Assembly (NCBI RefSeq): GCF_028290625.1
Contig: NZ_JAQGJM010000006.1
Location: forward strand, 1-33,803
From: Devosia sp.
GTDB lineage: Bacteria; Pseudomonadota; Alphaproteobacteria; Rhizobiales; Devosiaceae
DNA: 33,803 bases
Direction: 5' to 3'
Below, one piece after another: positions 1 through 6,792 of this stretch; the stretch's first letter is position 1; each line of letters opens with the position of its first letter. Position numbers and translations under genes: made by a program. Below the pieces are notes generated by a model. The model had not been told where the DNA came from and made no database searches. It worked only from the letters and a program-made list of their open reading frames with translations.

Positions 1-406
1 TCTCTTACCCCATCATGGGGCGGCCACAGCGCCGACCCCGAAGAGAAGCGCGAGCCCCGTGTGGCACGACCTCATGCCAAGCAGCAAAGCCTGACCCTAC
101 ACGCGCCGCTCGCCGACGGTATTCCAAAGCTTAGCAATGCCGTCTCTCGGCGGCAGATGACGCCCTGCGGCCATTGACACAAACCGCGATAGAGAAGCTG
201 CCATTCCTTGAGGGCCCCGGGCGCTGACCGAATTGGAGTGGTTTTCAGACTGGCAGCTTCCAGCGGCAGCATGGGGATAGCGGACATTCTGTCTGTAAAA
301 CGGGTTAGCAATCTCGCGCCCATTCAGTCTCAGAAGGCTACGGTTCCATTTGCGATGGTCAGGTCCACATATCTATAGCAGGAGACGTTGACCATCGTGG
401 GCGGTG
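1..406. other. Left edge, no gene supported
   Basis: No convincing gene is seen in these 406 bases. A plus-strand frame is open from the window edge to a TGA at 175-177 and could be the tail of a gene starting outside, but its product is not recognisable. A perfect 6-bp palindrome with one central base (CCCCAT-C-ATGGGG) lies at 8-20. The segment from about 330 to 406 lies downstream of the minus-strand gene that ends at 407, and no clear T-tract terminator is visible there. Confidence 0.4.
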
Positions 407-1567
407 TTAAGGTTGCGGTGAAAAAAGCACCTGTGTTAGGTCGTCGACACTGACTTGAAGCTCCACCAGGCGACTGGTCTGCGGATGATAGAGGGTATAG
501 AAGGACGTCGTTACCCCTGACATCGTCGCAGGCCGCAACTGCAGTTCTATACAATCGTTCTCTATGCACACCGGGATTGCCCACGCGTCGAGCTTGGGAT
601 TGTTCTTGAATGGCTCGAGCGGCAGAAGCTTGGCAATCTGCGATTGCATCACGCCCACCTGACTCGCCTTGGCGTTGGTCGACAGGTCGACATCTACCTG
701 CAGCCTATCATCGATCGTCACTTCGGCCGCCGGAGCTCTGGGTCCGGACATTGAGCCAACCAACAGGACCCAGCCTTCCTGAGTGGCGAATGGCTGAAGC
801 CGCTGGTCACTTTGAGAATCCGCAGGTTTGTCAAGGAGCGCAGCCTGGAACATGACCCCGTAGTCGATCCGACCGGTGAGAGTCCGCGCGGCAGCGAAAT
901 CATAGCGGGGATTGCGGCTCACCGCCGCGAGTTCCTCGGCGATTGCCATCGCCGGAATGTCCTCGGCCAGGTCATTTACCGGCACGTCGGTGCTTGCGAC
1001 CAACGACATTTTGAGCTCCGAGACGCCTGGGAGCGATGCCATTGCCGTCAACCCATAGTAGCCTAGCCGCTCCGGGCTGACAGCGTTGTCGAGCAGAGCG
1101 ACTAGCCCTGAGGCCGTTGCGATTGTCCCTGCAATCGCCGTCTTCTCGCCGAACTTGTGGTCGACTGGAACCAGCTCCACCGCCGCGCCCGGCTCTGGCG
1201 CCGCATCGGTCCATGCGCAGGGGTTGAAACGGAACACTACCAGGGCGCGCCCATCCGGAAGCACCACATGCAGATTATCGGAGTCCTTGGTTTGACCGAT
1301 GATCTGACCGCGCCGCTGGGTCAAGCTTCCCTTGTCGTGGATTACCTCGCAGGCATGCACCTGCCGCGCCTCGGCGCGAACGCCATCGACCATGAGCTCA
1401 ATGCGCGACTCGACATTATAGTCGAACAGGTGCTCGGGCTTCAGCTCCTCCATGATCTTGTTGTATTGTTCCAGCTTCTTCTGCTGCTCGCTGGTGAGCG
1501 CCTGGCCTAGTGCGGGACCAGCCACAATTGCCGTAAGCCCAATAGCAAATCTCAGAAAATGCCGCAC
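407..1567 (-). CDS. Secreted protein of unknown function
   Basis: This 386-residue protein matches no family I recognise. It has a clear N-terminal signal peptide: positive residues MRHFLR, a hydrophobic stretch to about residue 18, and a likely cleavage after GPALGQA. It should therefore be exported. The mature part begins with a charged helix rich in E and K (residues about 23-45) and continues as mixed alpha/beta sequence. Four cysteines are seen, near HACEV, NPCAW and VCIENDC, so disulfides in the periplasm are possible. The start is GTG at 1567 with a GAGGGA ribosome site just upstream; this start places the signal peptide exactly at the N terminus. It stands alone, with no same-strand neighbour close enough for an operon. 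That it is a real gene is well supported; its role is unknown. Confidence 0.75.
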   Translation of the reverse strand: MRHFLRFAIGLTAIVAGPALGQALTSEQQKKLEQYNKIMEELKPEHLFDYNVESRIELMVDGVRAEARQVHACEVIHDKGSLTQRRGQIIGQTKDSDNLHVVLPDGRALVVFRFNPCAWTDAAPEPGAAVELVPVDHKFGEKTAIAGTIATASGLVALLDNAVSPERLGYYGLTAMASLPGVSELKMSLVASTDVPVNDLAEDIPAMAIAEELAAVSRNPRYDFAAARTLTGRIDYGVMFQAALLDKPADSQSDQRLQPFATQEGWVLLVGSMSGPRAPAAEVTIDDRLQVDVDLSTNAKASQVGVMQSQIAKLLPLEPFKNNPKLDAWAIPVCIENDCIELQLRPATMSGVTTSFYTLYHPQTSRLVELQVSVDDLTQVLFSPQP

Positions 1568-1890
1568 GACGTCCCTCGAGAAACTGAATGCATCGCATCT
1601 ATCAGCAAACTTCGGGATGCTCAGAAGTAACGGCCACGACGATTAATGCATCGTGTGCGCCGCCCGACCTACGGGACCTCACGCGGTGTCGCTAAAAAGG
1701 CCATCGTTGCGACCGGCAACACCTCGACGGCCACAGCCACCTGCCGACGGCTCGTCACCTGCGGGCGGTACCCAACCGCCGCAGATGGGGTGGGAAGGAG
1801 ACTGGCAACTATTGGGCGGTCGTCTAGAAAAGCGGACACCGAAGTTGCTTGGATGACTGACCATTCGGGCTTAAGCGATAGCGTGCGGCC
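1568..1890. other. Intergenic, no gene supported
   Basis: These 323 bases separate the secreted protein (transcribed leftward) from a possible leader peptide (rightward). Several overlapping frames are open, but their composition (Arg/Thr/Ser-rich) and lack of ribosome sites argue against coding. A 6-bp stem (GGCGGT 1774-1779 with ACCGCC 1785-1790) is present without a T-tract. Promoters for both flanking units should lie here, but none is clear enough to call. Confidence 0.4.
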
Positions 1891-1956
1891 ATGAACATGA
1901 TGCTTACAGCCTCGACCTCCACCACCACTGCCTTGCGGTGGTTGGTTATGTCATGA
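1891..1956 (+). CDS. Possible Thr-rich leader peptide
   Basis: A 21-codon frame opens at ATG 1891 and stops at TGA 1954-1956. It encodes five threonines and two serines within ten residues (LTASTSTTTA), followed by LRWLVMS. A strong hairpin, ACCACC with GGTGGT, forms within its codons (about 1921-1944). A rho-independent terminator follows at 1985-2011. That order (short ORF with a run of one amino acid, alternative hairpin, terminator) is the layout of amino-acid attenuators. Against it: the ribosome site is weak, and the next gene is a 52-residue unknown, not a biosynthetic enzyme. It is called only as a candidate. Confidence 0.3.
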   Translation: MNMMLTASTSTTTALRWLVMS

Positions 1957-1984
1957 GCTAAAGCCGGTTCAGACACGAATGATC

Positions 1985-2011
1985 AACCCGCCGAATGTGA
2001 GCGGGTTTTTT
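1985..2011 (+). terminator. Rho-independent terminator or attenuator
   Basis: A perfect 7-bp stem is formed by AACCCGC (1985-1991) and GCGGGTT (2001-2007). It has a 9-base loop and runs into six T residues (2006-2011). It reads on the plus strand, 28 bases after the stop of the possible leader peptide and 35 bases before the small gene at 2047. It would therefore end or attenuate transcription coming from the left. Confidence 0.75.
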
Positions 2012-2046
2012 ATGCCTGCCGCGTTCCAGAAAAAAGAGGACGTAAG

Positions 2047-2205
2047 ATGAAGCACCGACAACAGCGCATTGAGGCCGCGTTATTGGCGGCACGGAAAGTC
2101 GCTGCTCAGTCCCGTGCTGAGGCCCTAGACAGGGAACTCAAGGGGTCCATGAAACACCTCACCGGGCAGGCTCCCCGAGCAAAATCTGTAATCCGTCACT
2201 TCTAG
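2047..2205 (+). CDS. 52-residue small charged protein
   Basis: The ATG at 2047 is preceded by a GAGGA ribosome site (2036-2040) at good spacing. The frame runs 52 residues to TAG. The product begins MKHRQQRIEAALLAARKVAAQ and is basic and Ala-rich. It is predicted to be mostly helical, with no signal peptide or membrane segment and no family I recognise. It lies just after the terminator at 1985-2011, so its expression may depend on read-through. Its stop is shared tail-to-tail with the opposite-strand lipoprotein: the tetranucleotide CTAG at 2202-2205 supplies TAG to both. Its last 12 codons belong to a 37-bp direct repeat whose second copy lies at 2488-2524. Coding is likely but not certain. 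Confidence 0.5.
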   Translation: MKHRQQRIEAALLAARKVAAQSRAEALDRELKGSMKHLTGQAPRAKSVIRHF

Positions 2206-2207
2206 CG
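2171..2207 (+). repeat. Direct repeat, copy 1
   Basis: This 37-bp segment covers the 3' end of the 52-residue gene. It matches 2488-2524 at 29 of 37 positions by hand count. Read in frame, copy 1 encodes ...SVIRHF-stop and copy 2 would encode ...SVIRRF-stop, so the repeat preserves the peptide tail. The two copies bracket the lipoprotein gene. Confidence 0.6.
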
Positions 2208-2483
2208 GTTCTTGCTGGTGAATACACGACCGCCGAACGCAATCCGTGCAGGATCAACGAAAATATGCAACTCGGACTCCGTGCCATCGGTGCAAACATA
2301 AAGTTCGCGCTTCTCATCGTAGGTACACCGTGTCGTTGGTTTTCCGGGAACCTGCACGTCCACCCCAAGTTCGCGGAAGGTTATCAAAGAACCGTCGCTG
2401 GCATGTTGGGGCGGCGTAGCACAACCACTGAGCATGTACCCAGCTGCGACGATTGATAGAGCCGCTATCATTTTAGGGACCAT
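2202..2483 (-). CDS. Small lipoprotein
   Basis: The 93-residue product has a classic lipoprotein signal: MVPKMIAALSIVAAGYMLSGC, with a lipobox LSGC and the modified cysteine at residue 21. It should be anchored to a membrane on the periplasmic side. The mature 73 residues include two further cysteines (TRCTYDE and LYVCTDG) that could form a disulfide, and no domain I recognise. The start at 2483 is chosen because GGAGAG lies 6-8 bases upstream and because it puts the lipobox at the right distance; an upstream in-frame extension to 2630 lacks both. It stands alone on this strand, tail-to-tail with the 52-residue gene. Function is unknown. Confidence 0.7.
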   Translation of the reverse strand: MVPKMIAALSIVAAGYMLSGCATPPQHASDGSLITFRELGVDVQVPGKPTTRCTYDEKRELYVCTDGTESELHIFVDPARIAFGGRVFTSKNR

Positions 2484-2487
2484 GGTG

Positions 2488-2524
2488 CTCTCCAAGCAAC
2501 GTCTGTGATCCGTCGCTTCTGACG
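2488..2524 (+). repeat. Direct repeat, copy 2
   Basis: This is the second copy of the 37-bp repeat described at 2171-2207, offset by 317 bp. It lies immediately upstream of the lipoprotein start, in that gene's 5' region, and is not in a recognisable gene here. Its frame-preserving similarity to the small gene's tail suggests it is a remnant of a second copy of that gene. Confidence 0.55.
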
Positions 2525-2626
2525 CACCCATAGTCCCGCCCGTCGATACGCCGAGTACAATTTGCTGCTGCCACACACAACAGTTCCTGCGTGAACGTGG
2601 CCTCACGGTGGATCGTCTCGGGGTAT

Positions 2627-2983
2627 TCAATCGGTCTCATGAGGATCACCATCAACAGCCAGGTCATAGGTCGGTCGAATAGACGCGCGCTTAAGCCGTT
2701 CGCATTCGGCGACGCACAGAGCAAGGCCGTCGGAGACTTGTTTCACCTGGCCTGGCTTGAAGTCTATGTAGTTGCGGAATCTACCATCAGAACCCGTGCC
2801 ATAGTCAGCAAGCACCTTCAGCGAGATCAACAACTGTCCGTCGTCGGCACGTCGTTTCACCCTCCATTGTAGTACGGACCCTTTGCTCTGTCCCTCCATC
2901 GCCGGGGCCTCGAAAACCACCTCGGCGAGCATGTTCGCTAGTGGCTTCCAGCGCGACAGCAATCCCTTGGCGGACGTCCACAT
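2627..2983 (-). CDS. Unknown soluble 118-residue protein
   Basis: The start at 2983 (MWTSAKGLLSRWK) is preferred over an upstream ATG at 3010 because GGAG lies 8 bases before it. The product is 118 residues with no signal peptide or membrane segment. It has alternating strands around SVLQWRVKRR and QLLISLKVLADY, then a C-terminal helix containing a Cys pair (LALCVAEC). I do not recognise the family. The final residues (DPHETD) overlap nothing. It lies about 140 bp upstream of the lipoprotein on the same strand; the gap holds the repeat copy at 2488-2524, so a shared transcript is possible but not shown. Confidence 0.55.
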   Translation of the reverse strand: MWTSAKGLLSRWKPLANMLAEVVFEAPAMEGQSKGSVLQWRVKRRADDGQLLISLKVLADYGTGSDGRFRNYIDFKPGQVKQVSDGLALCVAECERLKRASIRPTYDLAVDGDPHETD

Positions 2984-3141
2984 AAAGAAACTCCTTAACA
3001 CAGTCGACAAGGGTTAGCCGCAGGAGGGGACGGTGTCTATCGAGCACTAGAGGTGCCGAGCTGCGAGATCAATGCTGTAGGATACAGCGGCCCGCGCCCT
3101 ACGCGATAGTTGAGGCGGTGGCTAATCAGTGTCCGCTTATA

Positions 3142-3227
3142 CGCAATGGCAACGTCTGCCCAAACGACCGGAATGGGTCGGTAGTTGCCATCCCAGTCCG
3201 CGTTCCATTGCGCATGTTATGCGAATC
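3142..3227. repeat. Nested inverted repeats, gene-free stretch
   Basis: The 315 bases between 2984 and 3298 hold no gene. Within them are nested arms: CGCAATGG (3142-3149) pairs with CCATTGCG (3205-3212), and ATGGCAAC (3146-3153) pairs with GTTGCCAT (3184-3191). The right side ends in the 17-mer CGCATGTTATGCGAATC (3211-3227), which recurs with one change at 33547-33563. GTGTCCGCTT at 3129-3138 is an inverted match to AAGCGGACAC at 1830-1839. The arrangement resembles a footprint of a small mobile element or recombination site, but no transposase is present. Confidence 0.4.
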
Positions 3228-3298
3228 TAACCTGCATTAAGAAGTCTGATACGTGCCCGACGCAGCCATGATCGATCCGCTGGCGACGGACCACTCGG

Positions 3299-4237
3299 CT
3301 AAACGTCGGCCCGTCCGGTTCGCCTGATTGCCTGCGGTGGCTGCCCGAAGGCGCGCAGAAACGCGCGTCGCATGCGGCCCCGGTCGGCAAAACCCGTTTC
3401 GTTGGCGACGACATCGATAGAGTGCCGTCCGCCTTCCATCATCAGCCGTGCCGCCTCAACCCGCAGATTCTCCACGGCTTTGGCTGGCGACTGACCTGTT
3501 TCCGCGCGAAACGTCCGGCTGAACTGACGTGGGCTCAAATGAGCCACTTCAGCCAGTTGTTCAACTGAGAGCCCGTTCTTGAGGTTCTGCTTGGCGTAAC
3601 TGAGAGCACTCTGGATCCGGTCCGACTTGGGGTCCAATTCCAATAGCGCCGAATATTGCGACTGTCCGCCCGCCCGGCGATGATAGACGACCAGATTTTT
3701 GGCCACCATCCGCGCCACGTCAGCACCAAGGTCGTTCTCGACCATGCCCAGCGCCAAGTCGATTCCGGCGCTGGCCCCGGCTGACGTCCAGACTTGGCCA
3801 TCGACTACGAAGATCCGGTCGTCGTCCAGTTTGACCTTTGGAAACCGCGTTTGCAGGTCGCGTGCCATGCCCCAGTGCGTCGTCGCCCGGCGACCGTCGA
3901 GAATGCCCGCATCCGCCAATACAAAGGCTCCCGTGCAGATCGAAGCCACGCGCCGCGAGGTCTTCATCGCATCACGCGCAAAATCCAGCAGCGCCGGCGT
4001 GGTCCGGACCGGTCCCGCAGCCCCGCCAAAGATCACCGTGTCATAGACCCGATCGTCGAAGGGTTCGGTTTCGATCGGCATACCTATTGAGCTGCGCACC
4101 GATCCGCCGGTCTCCGAGAGAACCCGTACATTGTAATGGGGCTCCGCACTCTGGGTATTGGCGACTTCGAAAACCGAAAGAGCGGCAAAGCTCATGACCT
4201 GGAAATCCGGCGCCACAACAAAAGCGATGTTCTGCAT
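3299..4237 (-). CDS. GlxA-family AraC-type transcription regulator
   Basis: The 312-residue protein has the two-part layout of the GlxA/FtrA family. Residues 1-185 are a DJ-1/PfpI-like domain with the nucleophile-elbow motif ASICTGAF (Cys101) followed by ILDGRRATTHW. Residues about 205-305 are a double helix-turn-helix AraC DNA-binding domain (LSVEQLAEVAHLSPRQFSRTF, then VVANETGFADRGRMRRAF). In this family the N-terminal domain is thought to act as a sensor, not an enzyme. The start at 4237 is set by GAGG six bases upstream and by the family's N terminus; the frame stays open upstream, but that part is antisense to the neighbouring dehydrogenase. It is divergent from the SDR gene at 4343, so control of that gene pair and of itself is the natural guess. 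Family assignment is firm; the effector is unknown. Confidence 0.93.
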   Translation of the reverse strand: MQNIAFVVAPDFQVMSFAALSVFEVANTQSAEPHYNVRVLSETGGSVRSSIGMPIETEPFDDRVYDTVIFGGAAGPVRTTPALLDFARDAMKTSRRVASICTGAFVLADAGILDGRRATTHWGMARDLQTRFPKVKLDDDRIFVVDGQVWTSAGASAGIDLALGMVENDLGADVARMVAKNLVVYHRRAGGQSQYSALLELDPKSDRIQSALSYAKQNLKNGLSVEQLAEVAHLSPRQFSRTFRAETGQSPAKAVENLRVEAARLMMEGGRHSIDVVANETGFADRGRMRRAFLRAFGQPPQAIRRTGRADV

Positions 4238-4274
4238 TTCTGCCTCGTGTCCTAAATAGCACTTTATTCGACAT

Positions 4275-4302
4275 TTGAGACGGAGGCCAGCGGGAATACA
4301 AC
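4275..4302 (+). promoter_or_regulatory. Candidate promoter for SDR gene
   Basis: TTGAGA (4275-4280) and TACAAC (4297-4302) are spaced by 16 bases in the 105-bp divergent gap between the GlxA-type regulator and the SDR gene. They match the -35 consensus at five of six positions and the -10 at four of six. A 6-bp palindrome with 2-base centre (CCGGCC-CT-GGCCGG, 4313-4326) follows and could be an operator or leader hairpin. This rests on consensus matching only. Confidence 0.3.
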
Positions 4303-4342
4303 CGCGCCCATGCCGGCCCTGGCCGGACAAGGAACAAAGCTC

Positions 4343-5140
4343 ATGACAAACAAGACCAAGGGCACGGCCCTTATCACTGGCGCTTCCACCGGCATTGGCG
4401 CCGTTTACGCGGACCGGCTGGCCCGACGCGGCTACGACCTCGTGCTGGTTGCCCGCAATGTCGATCGCCTCAAGACACTTGCCGCGGGGCTTTCCAAAGA
4501 AACCGGCCGTTCGGTCGAGACCATCACCGCCGATCTCACCGACAAGGCAGACCTCGCGCGCGTCGAGACCAGACTGCGCGACGATGCCAGCATCACGCTG
4601 CTCGTCAACAATGCCGGCATCGGCTCCAGCATCCCGCTGCTGGACGCGAACGTCGACAAAATGGAATATTTGATCGCCCTCAACGTCACCGCACTTACGC
4701 GGCTGACTTACGCGGCAGCTCCCGGCTTCGTCGCGCGAGGGGCCGGCACGTTTATCAATGTCGCATCCATCGTGGCGATCGCGCCCGAATTCCTCAATGG
4801 CGTCTATGGTGGCAGCAAAGCGTTCGTCCTGGCCTTGAGCCAGTCGCTTCACCACGAACTGGGCGACAAGGGCATTAGGGTCCAGGCCGTGCTGCCCGGC
4901 GCCACCGCCACCGAATTCTGGGGCATTGCCGGCACACCGCTCGAACATATCCCCGCGGAAGCCTTGATGACCGCCGAGAACATGGTCGATGCCGCCCTCG
5001 CCGGCTTTGACCAAGGCGAACTTGTCACCATTCCGGCCCTGCAGAACGATGCCCATTGGCATGCCTTCGAGGCCGCCCGTCGCGAGCTCGGGCCGCACCT
5101 TTCGAAGAGCAGCCCGGCATCGCGCTACGGCATCGCCTGA
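4343..5140 (+). CDS. Short-chain dehydrogenase/reductase (SDR)
   Basis: The 265-residue protein is a classical SDR that reduces or oxidises a carbonyl/alcohol with NAD(P)H. The cofactor motif TGASTGIG is at residues 12-19, NNAG at 89-92, and the catalytic Ser142, Tyr155 and Lys159 (YGGSK) are all present, so it should be active. R38 after the second strand (LVARN) suggests NADP(H) preference, an inference. The start at 4343 is chosen over 4310 because it gives the standard SDR N terminus and has AAGGA upstream. It is divergent from the GlxA-type regulator and 64 bp upstream of the reductase at 5205, likely in one transcript. Substrate is not predictable. Confidence 0.92.
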   Translation: MTNKTKGTALITGASTGIGAVYADRLARRGYDLVLVARNVDRLKTLAAGLSKETGRSVETITADLTDKADLARVETRLRDDASITLLVNNAGIGSSIPLLDANVDKMEYLIALNVTALTRLTYAAAPGFVARGAGTFINVASIVAIAPEFLNGVYGGSKAFVLALSQSLHHELGDKGIRVQAVLPGATATEFWGIAGTPLEHIPAEALMTAENMVDAALAGFDQGELVTIPALQNDAHWHAFEAARRELGPHLSKSSPASRYGIA

Positions 5141-5204
5141 TCCTCGAGACAGTCATCCCAGCCAGGCGCCCGAGTGACGAGCTGGCCAAATTCGGAATGA
5201 GAAC

Positions 5205-6179
5205 ATGCGTGCAATTCAGCTAAACAGCTATGGCGACCCGATCGAAAACGTCGACGTCGTCGATATTCCCGAGCCCGCCGCGCCCGGCCCGGGTGAAGTC
5301 CTTGTCGGCATGGAGTATGCGCCGGTCAACCCGGCAGATCTCCTGCTCGCCATGGGCTATTATACGGTCAAGCCCGCGCTTCCATCGGTCATCGGCAATG
5401 AGGGGGTCGGCACCGTCCTCGCCCTCGGCGTCGGCGTCACAACGGTCAAGGCGGGCGACCGCGTGGTCGCACCGCTTTCAAGCTTCACCTGGCGCGAACG
5501 CATGCTGATGCCATCGGCGGGTCTGGTGGTGCTTCCGCCGCAGGCCGACCCACAGCAACTGGCCATGCTGGCGATCAATCCGGTCACCGCTCAGTTGATC
5601 CTCGCCCAATTCGAGGGCCTGCGCGCCGGTGACTGGATCGTGCAGAACGCCGCCAATTCCGGCGTCGGGCGCTCGCTCATCGCCTTCTCCGGCGACCGTG
5701 GCCTCAAGACCATCAACATCGTCCGCCGTGCGGAACTGATTGCCGATCTGGAGGCGGCTGGTGGCGATGTGGTGGTGGTCGACGGCCCGGATGTGGCCGA
5801 ACGCATCAAGGCGGCCATCGGGAGCGCCGAAATCAAGTTCGGCCTTGATGGCGTCAGCGGTGCTGCCGCCGCGACCCTGGCATCCCTCCTCGCCAATGGC
5901 GGCACGTTGGTCAGTTACGGAGCCATGAGCAATTCGGCGCTATCGCTGAACCCGGCCGACGTGGTGTTCAAGCAGCTCAAGGTGAAGGGACTGTTCCTCG
6001 GCGATCCGGCCCATGTCGCCAGTTTCCTGGCTCTCATCAAGGAAGGGGCCCGGCTAATCGCGGCAGGCAAGCTCAACGTCCCGGTGGCGGCCATCTATCC
6101 GCTGTCCGCGATAAAACAGGCCATCGCGCATGTGCAAAAGGGCGGCAAGGTGCTGCTCGACATCAAGGCTGCCGGGTAA
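5205..6179 (+). CDS. Zinc-free MDR, enoyl reductase/quinone oxidoreductase-like
   Basis: This 324-residue medium-chain dehydrogenase/reductase lacks the zinc-binding cysteine cluster of alcohol dehydrogenases. It resembles 2-enoyl thioester reductases and NADPH:quinone oxidoreductases. Residues 1-125 form the GroES-like fold (GNEGVGTV at 64-71). The Rossmann part carries QNAANSGVG (147-155), a motif typical of the mitochondrial-type enoyl-thioester reductase branch, and INIVRR (170-175), whose arginines would contact the NADPH phosphate. A Tyr pair at 52-53 (GYYTV) sits where that branch has its catalytic tyrosine. GGAATGAG precedes the ATG. It follows the SDR by 64 bp, so both probably belong to one small detoxification or redox operon governed by the divergent regulator. 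The exact substrate is open. Confidence 0.88.
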   Translation: MRAIQLNSYGDPIENVDVVDIPEPAAPGPGEVLVGMEYAPVNPADLLLAMGYYTVKPALPSVIGNEGVGTVLALGVGVTTVKAGDRVVAPLSSFTWRERMLMPSAGLVVLPPQADPQQLAMLAINPVTAQLILAQFEGLRAGDWIVQNAANSGVGRSLIAFSGDRGLKTINIVRRAELIADLEAAGGDVVVVDGPDVAERIKAAIGSAEIKFGLDGVSGAAAATLASLLANGGTLVSYGAMSNSALSLNPADVVFKQLKVKGLFLGDPAHVASFLALIKEGARLIAAGKLNVPVAAIYPLSAIKQAIAHVQKGGKVLLDIKAAG

Positions 6180-6192
6180 CTCGACCCATGCA

Positions 6193-6226
6193 ATACGTCG
6201 CCGCCAATCCCATGGCCGCGACGTAT
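6193..6226. terminator. Stem-loop between convergent genes
   Basis: A perfect 9-bp stem is formed by ATACGTCGC (6193-6201) and GCGACGTAT (6218-6226) with a 16-base loop. It sits between the stop of the MDR gene (6179) and the stop of the convergent NTF2-like gene (6271). No T-tract follows on either side, so it is not a textbook rho-independent terminator. It may still act as a transcript 3'-end stabiliser for both genes. Confidence 0.4.
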
Positions 6227-6270
6227 GTTCTAACCAGTCGCGCCTCATCGACAGCGCCGTCGCAGCTCAT

Positions 6271-6624
6271 CTATTCCGCGAAGGCGTTGTCGATGATGAT
6301 CCTCCAGGTGCCGTCGGCATCGCGTCGCAAAACATCGGCGGTGCGCCCGGAAATCGTTCCCTTATCGCCGAGATTCAGAACGTATCGGGAGGTATGCAGA
6401 GCGATGTCGTCATGTTCCAGGATGTCATGCTTCTCGAAAGACGGGTCCAAGTTGCCGACCGCTACGATAAAGGCCTTGATCGCTGCCTCTCCCACCCCCT
6501 GCTCGTCGGGCTGCAGCATTACGAGTGCATTCTTTGCGTAGCAATCGAAGGCAGTCGGTTCATCATGGCTTCTGCGCGCTTCGATCAGCGTGGTAATAGT
6601 TTCCAGCGGTGTCGATCCAGCCAT
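6271..6624 (-). CDS. NTF2/SnoaL-like protein (DUF4440 type)
   Basis: The 117-residue product fits the small NTF2-like fold. An N-terminal helix is followed by FDCYAKNALVMLQP (the conserved tip of the cone), then VGEAAIKAFIVAVGN. Successive strands follow (IALHTSRYVLNLG, GTISGRTADVLRRDADGTWRIIIDNAF), ending in the typical DGxWRI-D sequence. Members act as small ligand-binding proteins or isomerase-like enzymes, often of unknown substrate. The start at 6624 has GGAG 9 bases upstream; the longer frame to 6735 has no ribosome site and adds unrelated sequence. It lies 168 bp downstream of the aldehyde dehydrogenase on the same strand, so it could be the last gene of that unit or have its own promoter. 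Confidence 0.82.
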   Translation of the reverse strand: MAGSTPLETITTLIEARRSHDEPTAFDCYAKNALVMLQPDEQGVGEAAIKAFIVAVGNLDPSFEKHDILEHDDIALHTSRYVLNLGDKGTISGRTADVLRRDADGTWRIIIDNAFAE

Positions 6625-6792
6625 CTTCCAACTCCTTGACGGGCATGCCGCGCCAATCACGGCTTCTGCTCGGAAGCCGGATAATATAGGCCGAGAGCAA
6701 TCGTCAAAGGTCAAATACCCAGCGTTTTCGGCCATTTCGATGCCGGTCGACTTGTTCAGCCGAGCGGCTATTTGTGTTGAATGAGCCTGCTA

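Noticed and set aside
1646..1894. 82-codon plus-strand frame
   Set aside because: No ribosome site, biased composition and no hydrophobic core; overlapping frames of similar quality are present.
4238..5098. Long minus-strand extension of the GlxA-type regulator frame (total 599 codons)
   Set aside because: It is antisense to the SDR gene, whose catalytic motifs are intact. The regulator's normal N terminus and ribosome site are at 4237.
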